Part shown: piece by piece, positions 15,551 through 23,677 of the stretch | Layout of the letters: every line of letters begins with the position of its first letter | How positions within the stretch are numbered: the stretch's first letter is position 1 | Assembly (NCBI GenBank): GCA_900550865.1 | Contig: URTM01000027.1 | Coordinates: forward strand, 1-33,631 | DNA length: 33,631 nt | Direction of reading: 5' to 3' | From: an uncultured Dorea sp. | Lineage (GTDB): Bacteria; Bacillota; Clostridia; Lachnospirales; Lachnospiraceae | Notes under the pieces: generated by a model | Seen by the model: the letters and a program-made list of their open reading frames with translations, nothing else | What the model was told of the DNA's origin: nothing | The model's database searches: none | Translations under genes and position numbers: made by a program

Positions 15551-16873
15551 ATGGCATTGTTAACATTTAAGGGTGGTATTCACCCGGATGACGGCAAGAG
15601 CCTGGCTAAAGATAAGGCAATTGTCGATGTAAAACCTAAGGGCGATCTAGTGTACCCTGTATCACAGCATATCGGTGCTCCGGCAAATCCTGTGGTAGCC
15701 GTTGGCGATCATGTTTTAAAAGGGCAGATGATAGCAGAAGCAGGAGGATTCGTATCTGCTCCGATCTATGCATCTGTATCCGGAACAGTAAAGGCTATTG
15801 CACCGCATCTGAACCCGACAGGCGGAAGAGTGAACAGTATCGTGATCGAGAATGATGGCGAGTACAAAGAAGTGGAATATCCGGAAGTGACTCCGTTAGA
15901 GGATATGAGCAAAGAAGACATTCTGAATGCGATTGGAACAGCGGGAGTTGTAGGTATGGGTGGTGCAGGTTTCCCTACCAGAGTAAAGCTTTCACCGAAG
16001 GAACCGGAAAAGATTGATTATATCATTGCAAACTGTGCAGAGTGTGAGCCATATATCACCGCTGACTACAGAACAATGATCGAGACTCCGGAAAAGCTGG
16101 TCGGAGGAATGAAGATCATTCTCCGTCTGTTCGACAACGCAAAGGGAATCTTTGGCGTAGAGGACAACAAACCGGATTGTATCGAAAAATTAAAAGAACT
16201 GACCAAAGATGAACCACGTATTGAAGTTATGGCACTGAAGACCAAGTATCCTCAGGGTGGTGAGCGTCAGCTTATTTACGCAACAACAGGACGTGCGATC
16301 AACTCTGCAATGCTTCCGGCAGATGCAGGATGTGTCGTAGACAACGTTGCAACTATGGTAAGTGTATATCAGGCTGTTGTAGAAGGAAAGCCTTCTATGG
16401 AGCGTGTTGTAACAGTAAGTGGAGATGCGGTTACAGAACCTGGTAACTTCAGAGTACCATTTGGTATCAATCAGCAGGAGCTGGTAGAGGCAGCAGGTGG
16501 ATTCAAGACAGAGCCTGAGAAGCTGATCTCCGGTGGACCGATGATGGGATTCTCTATGTTCTCATTAGATGTACCTGTAACAAAGACTTCTTCATCAATT
16601 CTTGGATTTACCAAAGATGAAGTGGCTAAGATGGAGCCGTCTGCATGTATCAACTGCGGACGTTGTGTAGAAGCCTGTCCAAGCCGCCTGATCCCATCGA
16701 GACTGGCGGATTATGCAGAACATCATGACGAAGAGAAGTTTACAAAACACGAAGGACTTGAATGTATGGAATGTGGTTCCTGCAGTTTCGTATGTCCGGC
16801 AAAACGGCCGCTGAAACAGGCGATCGGATCTATGAGAAAGATTGCTTTAGCGAACCGTAGAAAGAAAAAATAA
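15551..16873 (+). CDS. rnfC: Rnf electron transport complex subunit C
   Basis: 440 residues. Peripheral NADH-binding subunit of the ferredoxin:NAD+ oxidoreductase, which couples electron transfer to Na+ or H+ export. Seen: an N-terminal biotin-like fold domain, glycine-rich GMGGAGFPTRVKLSP (135-149) for FMN/NADH, ANCAECEPYITADYR, and two ferredoxin clusters with Cys366/369/372/376 (CINCGRCVEACP) and Cys405/408/411/415 (CMECGSCSFVCP). Length normal for clostridial RnfC. First of six genes in the order C-D-G-E-A-B. Confidence 0.97.
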   Translation: MALLTFKGGIHPDDGKSLAKDKAIVDVKPKGDLVYPVSQHIGAPANPVVAVGDHVLKGQMIAEAGGFVSAPIYASVSGTVKAIAPHLNPTGGRVNSIVIENDGEYKEVEYPEVTPLEDMSKEDILNAIGTAGVVGMGGAGFPTRVKLSPKEPEKIDYIIANCAECEPYITADYRTMIETPEKLVGGMKIILRLFDNAKGIFGVEDNKPDCIEKLKELTKDEPRIEVMALKTKYPQGGERQLIYATTGRAINSAMLPADAGCVVDNVATMVSVYQAVVEGKPSMERVVTVSGDAVTEPGNFRVPFGINQQELVEAAGGFKTEPEKLISGGPMMGFSMFSLDVPVTKTSSSILGFTKDEVAKMEPSACINCGRCVEACPSRLIPSRLADYAEHHDEEKFTKHEGLECMECGSCSFVCPAKRPLKQAIGSMRKIALANRRKKK

Positions 16874-16901
16874 AACAAGAAAGAAGAAGAGGTGAACAAA
16901 A

Positions 16902-17852
16902 GTGAGTGAGAACAATTTGAAAATGTCATCTTCACCACATATTCGTTCCAAAGCGACTACCAGTAATATCATGATGCTGGTGGCTATCGCACTTTTGCCG
17001 GCATCTGCATTTGGTGTATGGAACTTTGGACTGCCGGCATTCGGAATGCTGGTTACAACAACGGTTGTAGCAGTATTGACGGAATACATATACGAGAAAT
17101 TAATGCACAAGAAGATTACGATCAATGACTGGAGTGCAGCAGTAACAGGACTGTTACTCGGACTGAATATGCCTCCTACAGCTCCATGGTGGATGGGAGC
17201 AATCGGTAGTGTATTTGCAATCCTGATCGTAAAACAGTTATTCGGAGGTCTGGGACAGAACTTCATGAACCCTGCCCTCGGAGCCAGATGTTTCCTTCTG
17301 CTTTCATTTACAAGCCAGATGACAAGCTTTGTATATGACGGTGTGACAGGAGCTACACCACTTGCACAGTTAAAAGCTGGAAATGCAGTAAATACAATGG
17401 ATATGCTGATCGGTAAGATCCCTGGAACCATCGGTGAGACTTCTGTGATCGCGATTGTGATCGGAGCAATCTTCCTGATCCTGATGGGAGTCATTGATCT
17501 TCGTATCCCTGGAACATACATCGTAACATTTGTGATCTTTGTCGGAATCTTCGGACATATTGCAAATCCGGATGTTGGATTCTTTGATCCACAGTACATC
17601 ACAGCACATCTCTGCGGAGGCGGACTGATGCTTGGTGCATGGTTCATGGCAACCGATTATGTAACATCTCCGATCACACCGAAGGGACAGTATGTATACG
17701 GTATCATCCTTGGTGTGTTAACAGGTCTGTTCCGTCTGTTTGGCGGTTCCGCAGAAGGAGTTTCTTATGCGATCATCATCAGTAACCTTCTGGTGCCATT
17801 GATCGAGAGAGTTACTCTTCCAAAACCATTCGGTAAAGGAGGAGAAAAATAA
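16902..17852 (+). CDS. rnfD: Rnf electron transport complex subunit D
   Basis: 316 residues, GTG start with AGAGGTG upstream. Integral membrane subunit with about nine helices and a covalently bound FMN. The flavinylation motif DGVTGATPL is seen, placing FMN on Thr152. Its stop codon TAA overlaps the rnfG ATG by one base, so the two are translationally coupled. ApbE, which would add the FMN, is encoded at 22136-23140. Confidence 0.96.
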   Translation: MSENNLKMSSSPHIRSKATTSNIMMLVAIALLPASAFGVWNFGLPAFGMLVTTTVVAVLTEYIYEKLMHKKITINDWSAAVTGLLLGLNMPPTAPWWMGAIGSVFAILIVKQLFGGLGQNFMNPALGARCFLLLSFTSQMTSFVYDGVTGATPLAQLKAGNAVNTMDMLIGKIPGTIGETSVIAIVIGAIFLILMGVIDLRIPGTYIVTFVIFVGIFGHIANPDVGFFDPQYITAHLCGGGLMLGAWFMATDYVTSPITPKGQYVYGIILGVLTGLFRLFGGSAEGVSYAIIISNLLVPLIERVTLPKPFGKGGEK

Positions 17853-18433
17853 TGAATAAGATTGTTAAGAATACATTGATCCTTACACTGATTACTGTAA
17901 TCGCAGGTTTCCTGCTCGGTGCGGTATATGAAGTTACAAAGACTCCAATCGCACAGGCACAGGAGACAGCCAAGAAAGAAGCATGGCAGGCAGTATTTTC
18001 AGATGTAAAACTGGATGATTTCAAAGCAGAAGATGTAGATCAGAAGGCAGCTGATAAGGCTGTAAAAGATATGGGTGTCAATGCAACGATCGACGAAGTC
18101 TGTACAGCAGGTGATGCAGGATATGTCATCACAACAACAGACAAAGACGGATTCGGCGGTAACATCCAGATCACGGTTGGTATTAAGAAAGACGGAACCA
18201 TCAATGGTGTGTCTATCCTTTCTATCAGCGAGACAGCAGGTCTTGGTATGAAAGCGACAGAGCCTTCATTCTATAACCAGTATGTAAATAAACAGGCTGA
18301 TAAATTCGTGGTTTCCAAAGACGGTGGCGACGGAGAACAGATTGATGCCTTAAGTGGTGCAACCATTACTTCAAGAGCTGTAACAGGAGCTGTCAATGCA
18401 GCACTCGGATATTATCAGAATGCATTTAAATAG
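17852..18433 (+). CDS. rnfG: Rnf electron transport complex subunit G
   Basis: 193 residues. One N-terminal membrane helix (about 8-27), then an extracytoplasmic FMN-binding domain. The flavinylation motif DALSGATITS is intact, with FMN expected on Thr171. GGFGGNIQITVGIKKDG and ISETAGLG match the family. Passes electrons between the membrane subunits on the outer face. Confidence 0.96.
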   Translation: MNKIVKNTLILTLITVIAGFLLGAVYEVTKTPIAQAQETAKKEAWQAVFSDVKLDDFKAEDVDQKAADKAVKDMGVNATIDEVCTAGDAGYVITTTDKDGFGGNIQITVGIKKDGTINGVSILSISETAGLGMKATEPSFYNQYVNKQADKFVVSKDGGDGEQIDALSGATITSRAVTGAVNAALGYYQNAFK

Positions 18434-18446
18434 GAGGTAGTAAGTC

Positions 18447-19166
18447 ATGAATAAATGTACTGAAAGAGTATATAACGGTCTGATCAAAGAAAATCCTACC
18501 TTCGTTCTGATGTTAGGAATGTGTCCGACCCTGGCGGTAACAACATCCGCAATTAACGGTTTAGGTATGGGACTGTCTACTACAGTCGTACTTGTACTGT
18601 CAAATATGTTGATTTCCATGTTACGTAAAGTGATTCCGGATTCAGTCAGAATGCCGGCATTCATCGTAGTCGTAGCATCTTTCGTAACAATTGTACAGTT
18701 CCTTTTAGAGGGATTCGTTCCAAGTCTGTATGATTCACTTGGACTTTACATTCCGCTGATCGTTGTTAACTGTATCATCCTTGGACGTGCAGAAAGTTAT
18801 GCATCTAAGAACCCGGTACTTCCATCCATCTTCGATGGTATTGGTATGGGACTTGGATTTACATTTGGTCTTACCTGTATCGCGATCGTTCGTGAGTTTA
18901 TCGGAACCGGAGCAATCTTCGGTGTTCAGATTCTTCCACTTGCAGACGCAGCAGCAGGAAAAGGCGGATATGTACCGCTAACAATCTTCATCCTGCCTGC
19001 AGGAGCTTTCCTTGTTCTTGCATTCTTGGTTGCAGGTATGAACAGACTGAAGAGACACGCAGCACAGAAAGGCAAGAAGATTGCCGAGCCACAGGGATGC
19101 GGCGCGGACTGTGCATCATGCGGCGGATGCGGAAGCAAAGTATTCCCGACAGGGAATGAAGAGTAG
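18447..19166 (+). CDS. rnfE: Rnf electron transport complex subunit E with a cysteine-rich tail
   Basis: 239 residues, six membrane helices. Cys26 (GMCPTLAV) and Cys109 (VNCIILG) correspond to the pair that, with two from RnfA, binds a [2Fe-2S] cluster in the middle of the membrane. The C terminus extends past the last helix into a polar tail with Cys218, Cys222, Cys225 and Cys228 (CGADCASCGGC), a spacing capable of holding an iron-sulfur cluster or a metal. Strong AGGAGG upstream. Confidence 0.95.
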   Translation: MNKCTERVYNGLIKENPTFVLMLGMCPTLAVTTSAINGLGMGLSTTVVLVLSNMLISMLRKVIPDSVRMPAFIVVVASFVTIVQFLLEGFVPSLYDSLGLYIPLIVVNCIILGRAESYASKNPVLPSIFDGIGMGLGFTFGLTCIAIVREFIGTGAIFGVQILPLADAAAGKGGYVPLTIFILPAGAFLVLAFLVAGMNRLKRHAAQKGKKIAEPQGCGADCASCGGCGSKVFPTGNEE

Positions 19167-19180
19167 GAGGAGTACATAGT

Positions 19181-19756
19181 ATGAAAGAGTTATTGATTAT
19201 TGCAATTGGTTCAGCTATCGTAAATAACGTTGTACTCAGCCAGTTCCTTGGAATCTGTCCGTTCCTGGGTGTTTCGAAGAAGGTTGAGACTGCAACCGGT
19301 ATGGGTGGAGCAGTTGTATTCGTTATCACATTATCATCATTCTTTACGGGACTGATTTATAAATTCATCCTGGTTCCGCTGGGATTTGAATATCTGCAGA
19401 CAATCGTATTCATTCTGTTTATCGCAGCTCTGGTACAGTTTGTAGAAATGTTCCTGAAGAAGAGTATGCCATCCCTTTACAATGCACTTGGTGTGTATCT
19501 TCCACTGATCACAACAAACTGTGCGGTTCTTGGTGTGGCACTTACAAACGTTCAGAAAGAGTATTCTATCTTAGAAGGTGTTGTCAATGGTATTGGTACA
19601 TCTGTCGGATTCCTGATCGCAATCGTGATCATGGCCGGTATCCGTGAGAAGATGGAATACAATGATATTTCAGAATCCTTCCAGGGAACTCCGATCGTAC
19701 TGATCACAGCTTGTCTGATGGCGATCGCGTTCTGTGGATTCTCAGGATTAATTTAG
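19181..19756 (+). CDS. rnfA: Rnf electron transport complex subunit A
   Basis: 191 residues, six membrane helices, the inverted-topology partner of RnfE. Cys26 (GICPFLGVS) and Cys114 (TTNCAVLG) supply its share of the membrane [2Fe-2S] cluster. Fourteen bases separate it from rnfE; AGGAGG lies before the ATG. Confidence 0.97.
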   Translation: MKELLIIAIGSAIVNNVVLSQFLGICPFLGVSKKVETATGMGGAVVFVITLSSFFTGLIYKFILVPLGFEYLQTIVFILFIAALVQFVEMFLKKSMPSLYNALGVYLPLITTNCAVLGVALTNVQKEYSILEGVVNGIGTSVGFLIAIVIMAGIREKMEYNDISESFQGTPIVLITACLMAIAFCGFSGLI

Positions 19757-19769
19757 GAGGAGGCAGACA

Positions 19770-20561
19770 ATGAGTGTTACAGGTATTATTCTTGCGGCAG
19801 TTATCGTAGGAGGCACCGGATTATTCATTGGTGTATTCCTCGGCGTTGCCGGTAAGAAATTTGCGGTAGAGGTAGATGAAAGAGAAGAAGCCATCCTTGG
19901 CGTTCTTCCTGGAAATAACTGCGGTGGCTGTGGTTATGCCGGATGTTCCGGACTTGCAGCAGCTATCGTAAAAGGAGAAGCTGAAGTCGGCGGATGTCCG
20001 GTCGGAGGCGCTCCGGTAGCAGCAAAAGTCGGAGAGATCATGGGCGTTGCTGCAGGCGCACAGGTACACGAAGTTGCATTTGTAAAATGTGGCGGAGACT
20101 GTGAGAAAGCAAAACAGGAATATGAATATCACGGACTGAACGACTGTACTATGGTCAACATGATGCAGGACGGCGGACCGAAAGCCTGTTCTTATGGATG
20201 TCTTGGAGACGGAAGCTGTGTTCAGGCATGTCCGTTCGATGCGATTCACATTGTAAACGGTGTGGCAGTTGTAGATAAAGAAGCATGTAAAGCATGTGGA
20301 AAATGTGTAGCTGTATGTCCGAAACACCTGATCGAGATCGTACCATACGACCAGAAACATCTGGTAAAATGTAATTCACAGGATAAAGGTAAAGCTGTTA
20401 TGCAGGCTTGTACAGCAGGATGTATCGGATGTAAGATGTGTGAAAAAGCATGTAAGTTTGAAGCTGTTACAGTGGAAAATAACATTGCGCACATCGACTA
20501 CGAGAAATGTAAAGACTGTGGCGCATGTGCAGCTAAATGTCCGAAGAAGGTTATCTCATAG
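19770..20561 (+). CDS. rnfB: Rnf electron transport complex subunit B
   Basis: 263 residues. Ferredoxin-oxidising subunit. A membrane anchor at about 5-28 is followed by the N-terminal cluster domain with Cys51, Cys54, Cys59 and Cys76, then a run of ferredoxin-type motifs: CSYGCLGDGSCVQACP, CKACGKCVAVCP, CIGCKMCEKACKF and CKDCGACAAKCP. That gives at least five iron-sulfur clusters, as in other clostridial RnfB proteins. GGAGGAGG precedes the ATG. Confidence 0.96.
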   Translation: MSVTGIILAAVIVGGTGLFIGVFLGVAGKKFAVEVDEREEAILGVLPGNNCGGCGYAGCSGLAAAIVKGEAEVGGCPVGGAPVAAKVGEIMGVAAGAQVHEVAFVKCGGDCEKAKQEYEYHGLNDCTMVNMMQDGGPKACSYGCLGDGSCVQACPFDAIHIVNGVAVVDKEACKACGKCVAVCPKHLIEIVPYDQKHLVKCNSQDKGKAVMQACTAGCIGCKMCEKACKFEAVTVENNIAHIDYEKCKDCGACAAKCPKKVIS

Positions 20562-20580
20562 AAGGTTATTTCATAACAAA

Positions 20581-21039
20581 ATGAAAAAGATATTGAAAGA
20601 CGGATTTGTATTATTAAAAAATGATATAAGGAAGGCAAAATGGGCGGTTATATTTATAATCGCCTATTTTGTATTTGGAAGTAGAATCTTACACAGCATC
20701 TGTCCGATGGTCTGGATCACGGGATTTCCATGTCCGGCATGCGGACTGACAAGAGCCGGGATCCGGCTTTTACATCTGGATTTTAAAGGAGCATGGAAGA
20801 TGCACCCGTTTATCTATGCATTTGCAGCAGGTGTGGTGATAGTTGCATGGGAACGGTATATCTGTAAGAAGCCGGTTGGAAAATGGTTTAAGACAGGGTG
20901 TGTCGTGTGTGTGATTCTTATGGTGATTTACTACGTGTGGCGTATGTACCGCTATTTTCCGGATCAGCCGCCAATGAGTTATTACCAGTATAATCTGCTT
21001 AGGACGATCACAGACGTTGCGTTCGGAACCCTGAAATGA
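20581..21039 (+). CDS. DUF2752 family membrane protein
   Basis: 152 residues, three or four membrane helices. The family mark is GFPCPACGLTRAGIRLL (residues 50-66), with the paired cysteines near a helix start. Function unknown. It starts 19 bases after rnfB and has no promoter of its own, so it is probably read with the rnf operon. The open frame begins at 20440 inside rnfB, but the ATG at 20581 opens the recognisable protein; its ribosome binding site (GAAGG, about 14 bases away) is weak, which fits readthrough translation from rnfB. Confidence 0.8.
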   Translation: MKKILKDGFVLLKNDIRKAKWAVIFIIAYFVFGSRILHSICPMVWITGFPCPACGLTRAGIRLLHLDFKGAWKMHPFIYAFAAGVVIVAWERYICKKPVGKWFKTGCVVCVILMVIYYVWRMYRYFPDQPPMSYYQYNLLRTITDVAFGTLK

Positions 21040-21082
21040 TAAGATAGACGCAAAAAGAAATAAGGCAAAGGAGAAATGACAG

Positions 21083-21637
21083 ATGGATGAAGAAAATAAG
21101 CAGGTAACCGGAAATGGTGTCTACAGCTACGGTGAGCAGGCAGTAGAATCGGAAGAAAAGCCGGAACAGACAGAACAAACTCAGCCAGAGAATAGTTGCG
21201 GAGAAAGTGAAATAAAAGAACCGACTCAGTCAGAGAATACAGTTGAAGAAAGTAGAAATGATGAGATGAAAGAAGAGGAAGCTGGTACACAGGACTCTGC
21301 ACAGACAGAATCAACAGCTTCACAGGAAAATAAATTCGCATATCAGGATAATCATTACGATTACAGTCAGCAGTATCATCAGAGCAACAGTCAGAGTGAA
21401 CATTTAGACAATGCTCCGATGGACTTGAAGGACTGGATCTTGACACTGGTTGTATTGTTGATCCCATGTGTTGGAATTGTTATGTATTTCGTATGGGCAT
21501 TCGGAAACAGTGGCAACATTAACCGCAGGAATTTCTGCAGAGCACAGCTGATTATATTCGCAGCATTGCTGGGGATTTATCTGGTGTTATTTGTGCTGTT
21601 CGGGGCGGTTGCGTTTACTGGGGCGGCGCTTTATTAA
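21083..21637 (+). CDS. Membrane protein with acidic, Glu/Gln/Ser-rich N-terminal half
   Basis: 184 residues, not recognised. Residues 1-110 are hydrophilic and low in complexity (many Glu, Gln, Ser, Thr) and probably disordered. Two membrane helices lie at about 117-138 and 155-180, joined by FGNSGNINRRNFCRAQL, a loop seen in small Firmicute two-helix membrane proteins. AAAGGAGA lies before the ATG. It is 43 bases after the DUF2752 gene, probably the last gene of the rnf transcript. Confidence 0.68.
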   Translation: MDEENKQVTGNGVYSYGEQAVESEEKPEQTEQTQPENSCGESEIKEPTQSENTVEESRNDEMKEEEAGTQDSAQTESTASQENKFAYQDNHYDYSQQYHQSNSQSEHLDNAPMDLKDWILTLVVLLIPCVGIVMYFVWAFGNSGNINRRNFCRAQLIIFAALLGIYLVLFVLFGAVAFTGAALY

Positions 21638-21654
21638 ATAAATTGGAAATTTAA

Positions 21655-22083
21655 TTCATTAACGGAAATGGCCTCTCGGTCCTCGAAGAAAACAGTATAA
21701 AGTGCTTCTTGTTCAGGTTCCATGCCCTAAGAAAAACTAAGAGAGCCAGAATCCCCTAAAAACAAAGGAATTACGTTCACAACTCACCCCTCCGGGGCTC
21801 AAACAAGTTCACTACATTCCTTTAACGGGGATTCTGGCTCTCTAACTTTTTCTAAGAACATTTCACATTCACTAGAATCACTTTATACTGTTTTCTTCAA
21901 GTCGTGACTGGCTGCGGAAGTTAATGAATGAAATGCCGGGAGTGGTAACCTGACAGAGACCACTACGGTACACTATCTAATGAAACTAAAAAACCACTAT
22001 GTGACAGGTAATTACAGCATCCTTCCGGTATCACAAAGGTTACGCAGCTGCCCTTTAGTATTACCCGCAGACGGAACCTGAAC
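21655..22083 (+). ncRNA. Candidate large structured RNA with nested stems and a pseudoknot
   Basis: No coding frame is convincing between 21638 and 22135. Nested arms, outside to inside: TTCATTAAC 21655-21663 with 21920-21928; a perfect 20-base pair, 21685-21704 with 21879-21898; 21728-21756 with 21827-21855 (26 of 29 paired, including 17 perfect bases from AGAGAGCC on); AAAGGAAT 21764-21771 with 21816-21823; and CCCC/GGGG at 21787-21797. GTTCAGGTTCC at 21711-21721, in the loop beyond the 20-base stem, is perfectly complementary to 22073-22083, far outside it, a pseudoknot. GTAACCT/AGGTTAC (21945-21951 with 22037-22043) and GGTAAT/ATTACC (22007-22012 with 22060-22065) structure the 3' part. 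The strand is uncertain, promoter evidence is weak and no terminator is seen. A DNA palindrome element is the alternative. Confidence 0.5.
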
Positions 22084-22135
22084 AGGAAAGAATTCCTAAC
22101 TTTTATTCCGGTCCGGGTAGCCATCGCCTGATGCA

Positions 22136-23140
22136 TTAAATCCCGTCAGTTCGATGCACCTTCTCATCATCCGTAATAAATATTGCCTCCACTCCATCCA
22201 TACTCTGGATCAGTTCCATTCCTTTTTCATATCCCAGCAGAAAGCAGGTCGTGCTGAGGGCATCTGCCTCTGTGGAAGAGTCCGTAATGATCGAGACGCT
22301 GTAAAGGTTATTCTCGCACGGATATCCGGTGCGGGGATCGAGGATGTGGTGATATAGTTTTCCGTTTTTCTTAAAATACCGTTCATAGATCCCGGAAGTT
22401 ACAACCGTCTGGTCTTTTAACTGTACAGAGGTGATGGCTTCGCCGGATTCATCGAATGGCTTCTGGATTCCGATATTGTATTTGCTTCCGTCAGGCTTGG
22501 TGCCGATGACGTCTACATTTCCGCCAAGATTGATGATCGCGTGTTTTACACCCTGTTTTTTGAGATACGTTTTCACCTGATCGGCAATGTATCCTTTGGC
22601 AATGGCTCCAAGATCGATGCCGGCTTCAGGATCTTCCAGTGTAACGGTGTTATCCTGAATGTCGACCTTTGTGTAATCGACGTGGCTTACGGCCTGGGCA
22701 ATGGCATCGGCAGATGGAACCGTTGGTTTGGCTGCTTTGAAATCCCAGAGAGCCGATACCGGTTCGATGGTGAGATCGAAGGCACCTCCGGAAAGTTCGC
22801 TGTAATGGATACCCTCCTGAATAAGGCTGGCGGTTTCGGAAGAGACGGTGAAGGGCTGCCCGCTTGCGTGGTTTAATTTATAAAGTTCACTGTCTGTATT
22901 GGTAGTGGAGAACATCGTGTCGTATTTTTTACAAAGCTTTTTCAGACCATCCAGGATACTTTCATCTGCCGGATCAAGAATCTGGATCTTGATGACAGTG
23001 TCAAAGAGCATGTCGGTATAAGTAAGATCCTGACTGGTCTGTGTACTGCTTTTTGCTCCGGAACATCCGGTCAGTAGAAGGGCAGAGGCAGTGAGAACCG
23101 CACTGAGCTTTTTTATGATATTATTTTTTCTGCATTTCAT
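22136..23140 (-). CDS. apbE: FAD:protein FMN transferase, lipoprotein
   Basis: 334 residues. Transfers FMN from FAD to a Thr in Dxx(S/T)GAT motifs of exported or membrane proteins; RnfD and RnfG in this window carry that motif. Seen: a lipoprotein signal ending LLLTGC, YTDMLFDTVIKI, FDLTIEPVSALW, IDLGAIAKGYIADQV, INLGGNVDVIG, and HHILDPRTGYP. The frame opens at 23176, but that ATG has no ribosome binding site; the ATG at 23140 has GAGGTT about 12 bases upstream and starts the signal peptide directly. Divergent from the NusG-II gene, about 160 bases away. Confidence 0.94.
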   Translation of the reverse strand: MKCRKNNIIKKLSAVLTASALLLTGCSGAKSSTQTSQDLTYTDMLFDTVIKIQILDPADESILDGLKKLCKKYDTMFSTTNTDSELYKLNHASGQPFTVSSETASLIQEGIHYSELSGGAFDLTIEPVSALWDFKAAKPTVPSADAIAQAVSHVDYTKVDIQDNTVTLEDPEAGIDLGAIAKGYIADQVKTYLKKQGVKHAIINLGGNVDVIGTKPDGSKYNIGIQKPFDESGEAITSVQLKDQTVVTSGIYERYFKKNGKLYHHILDPRTGYPCENNLYSVSIITDSSTEADALSTTCFLLGYEKGMELIQSMDGVEAIFITDDEKVHRTDGI

Positions 23141-23193
23141 TATACTAATAACCTCGTATTTGATGATTTTTGTCATTTATTCACATAACTTGT

Positions 23194-23222
23194 AGTATAA
23201 CATGAAAAAAAACAGATGCAAA
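23194..23222 (-). promoter_or_regulatory. Promoter of apbE
   Basis: On the minus strand: TTTGCA (23222-23217), a 17-base spacer and TATACT (23199-23194). The -35 is a four-of-six match. It is back to back with the plus-strand promoter at 23244-23272. Confidence 0.55.
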
Positions 23223-23243
23223 CCAAACATATTTTCTTTTTTG

Positions 23244-23272
23244 TTGAATGGGACAATTTCTTGTGATAGAAT
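23244..23272 (+). promoter_or_regulatory. Promoter of the NusG-II/Gx/ruvAB operon
   Basis: TTGAAT at 23244-23249, a 17-base spacer and TAGAAT at 23267-23272, followed by AAGGAG and the ATG at 23302. No further promoter is clear before ruvA. Confidence 0.72.
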
Positions 23273-23301
23273 AATACCGTTAGTGGACAAGGAGAGAACG
23301 T

Positions 23302-23667
23302 ATGAATTGGAAGAAAAAAGATGCGATTCTTATATTGACAGTACTTTTGATCGCCGGTGCAGCTTTCGGAGTACATGAATTTGCCGGTGGGGATGGAGCT
23401 GATACCGTGACTGTGAAGGTGGATGGTAAGGTGACAGGAACCTATCCGCTCGCAAAGGACCAGAAGATTAAGATTAATGGCGGTACGAATATACTTACGA
23501 TAAAGAACGGAAAAGCGAAGATGACAGATGCAGATTGTCCGGATCAGTTGTGCGTGCATCAGAAAGCGGCGTCCAAGAATCATGAGAGCATTATCTGTCT
23601 GCCGAATAAAGTGGTCGTTGAGGTAGATGGAAGTGAAGAAAGTGAATTTGATGCAGTAGCGAATTAG
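23302..23667 (+). CDS. NusG domain II-containing exported protein
   Basis: 121 residues. An N-terminal membrane anchor (about 8-24), then a small beta-rich domain of the NusG_II family (not the transcription factor NusG itself). Cysteines 79, 84 and 99 sit in DADCPDQLCVHQ and IICLPNKVVVEV, the conserved core of the family, and would lie outside the membrane. Function is unproved; homologs are often found beside apbE, rnf or other flavin-linked redox genes (recalled association). Starts the operon that runs into ruvAB. Confidence 0.85.
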   Translation: MNWKKKDAILILTVLLIAGAAFGVHEFAGGDGADTVTVKVDGKVTGTYPLAKDQKIKINGGTNILTIKNGKAKMTDADCPDQLCVHQKAASKNHESIICLPNKVVVEVDGSEESEFDAVAN

Positions 23668-23677
23668 GAGGAACATC

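Noticed and set aside
21638..22135. RNase P RNA, tmRNA, SRP RNA or cobalamin/FMN riboswitch
   Set aside because: None of the conserved core sequences of these RNAs could be found on either strand.
21638..22135. Insertion sequence or MITE
   Set aside because: No transposase gene and no flanking target duplication was visible; kept only as an alternative to the structured RNA.
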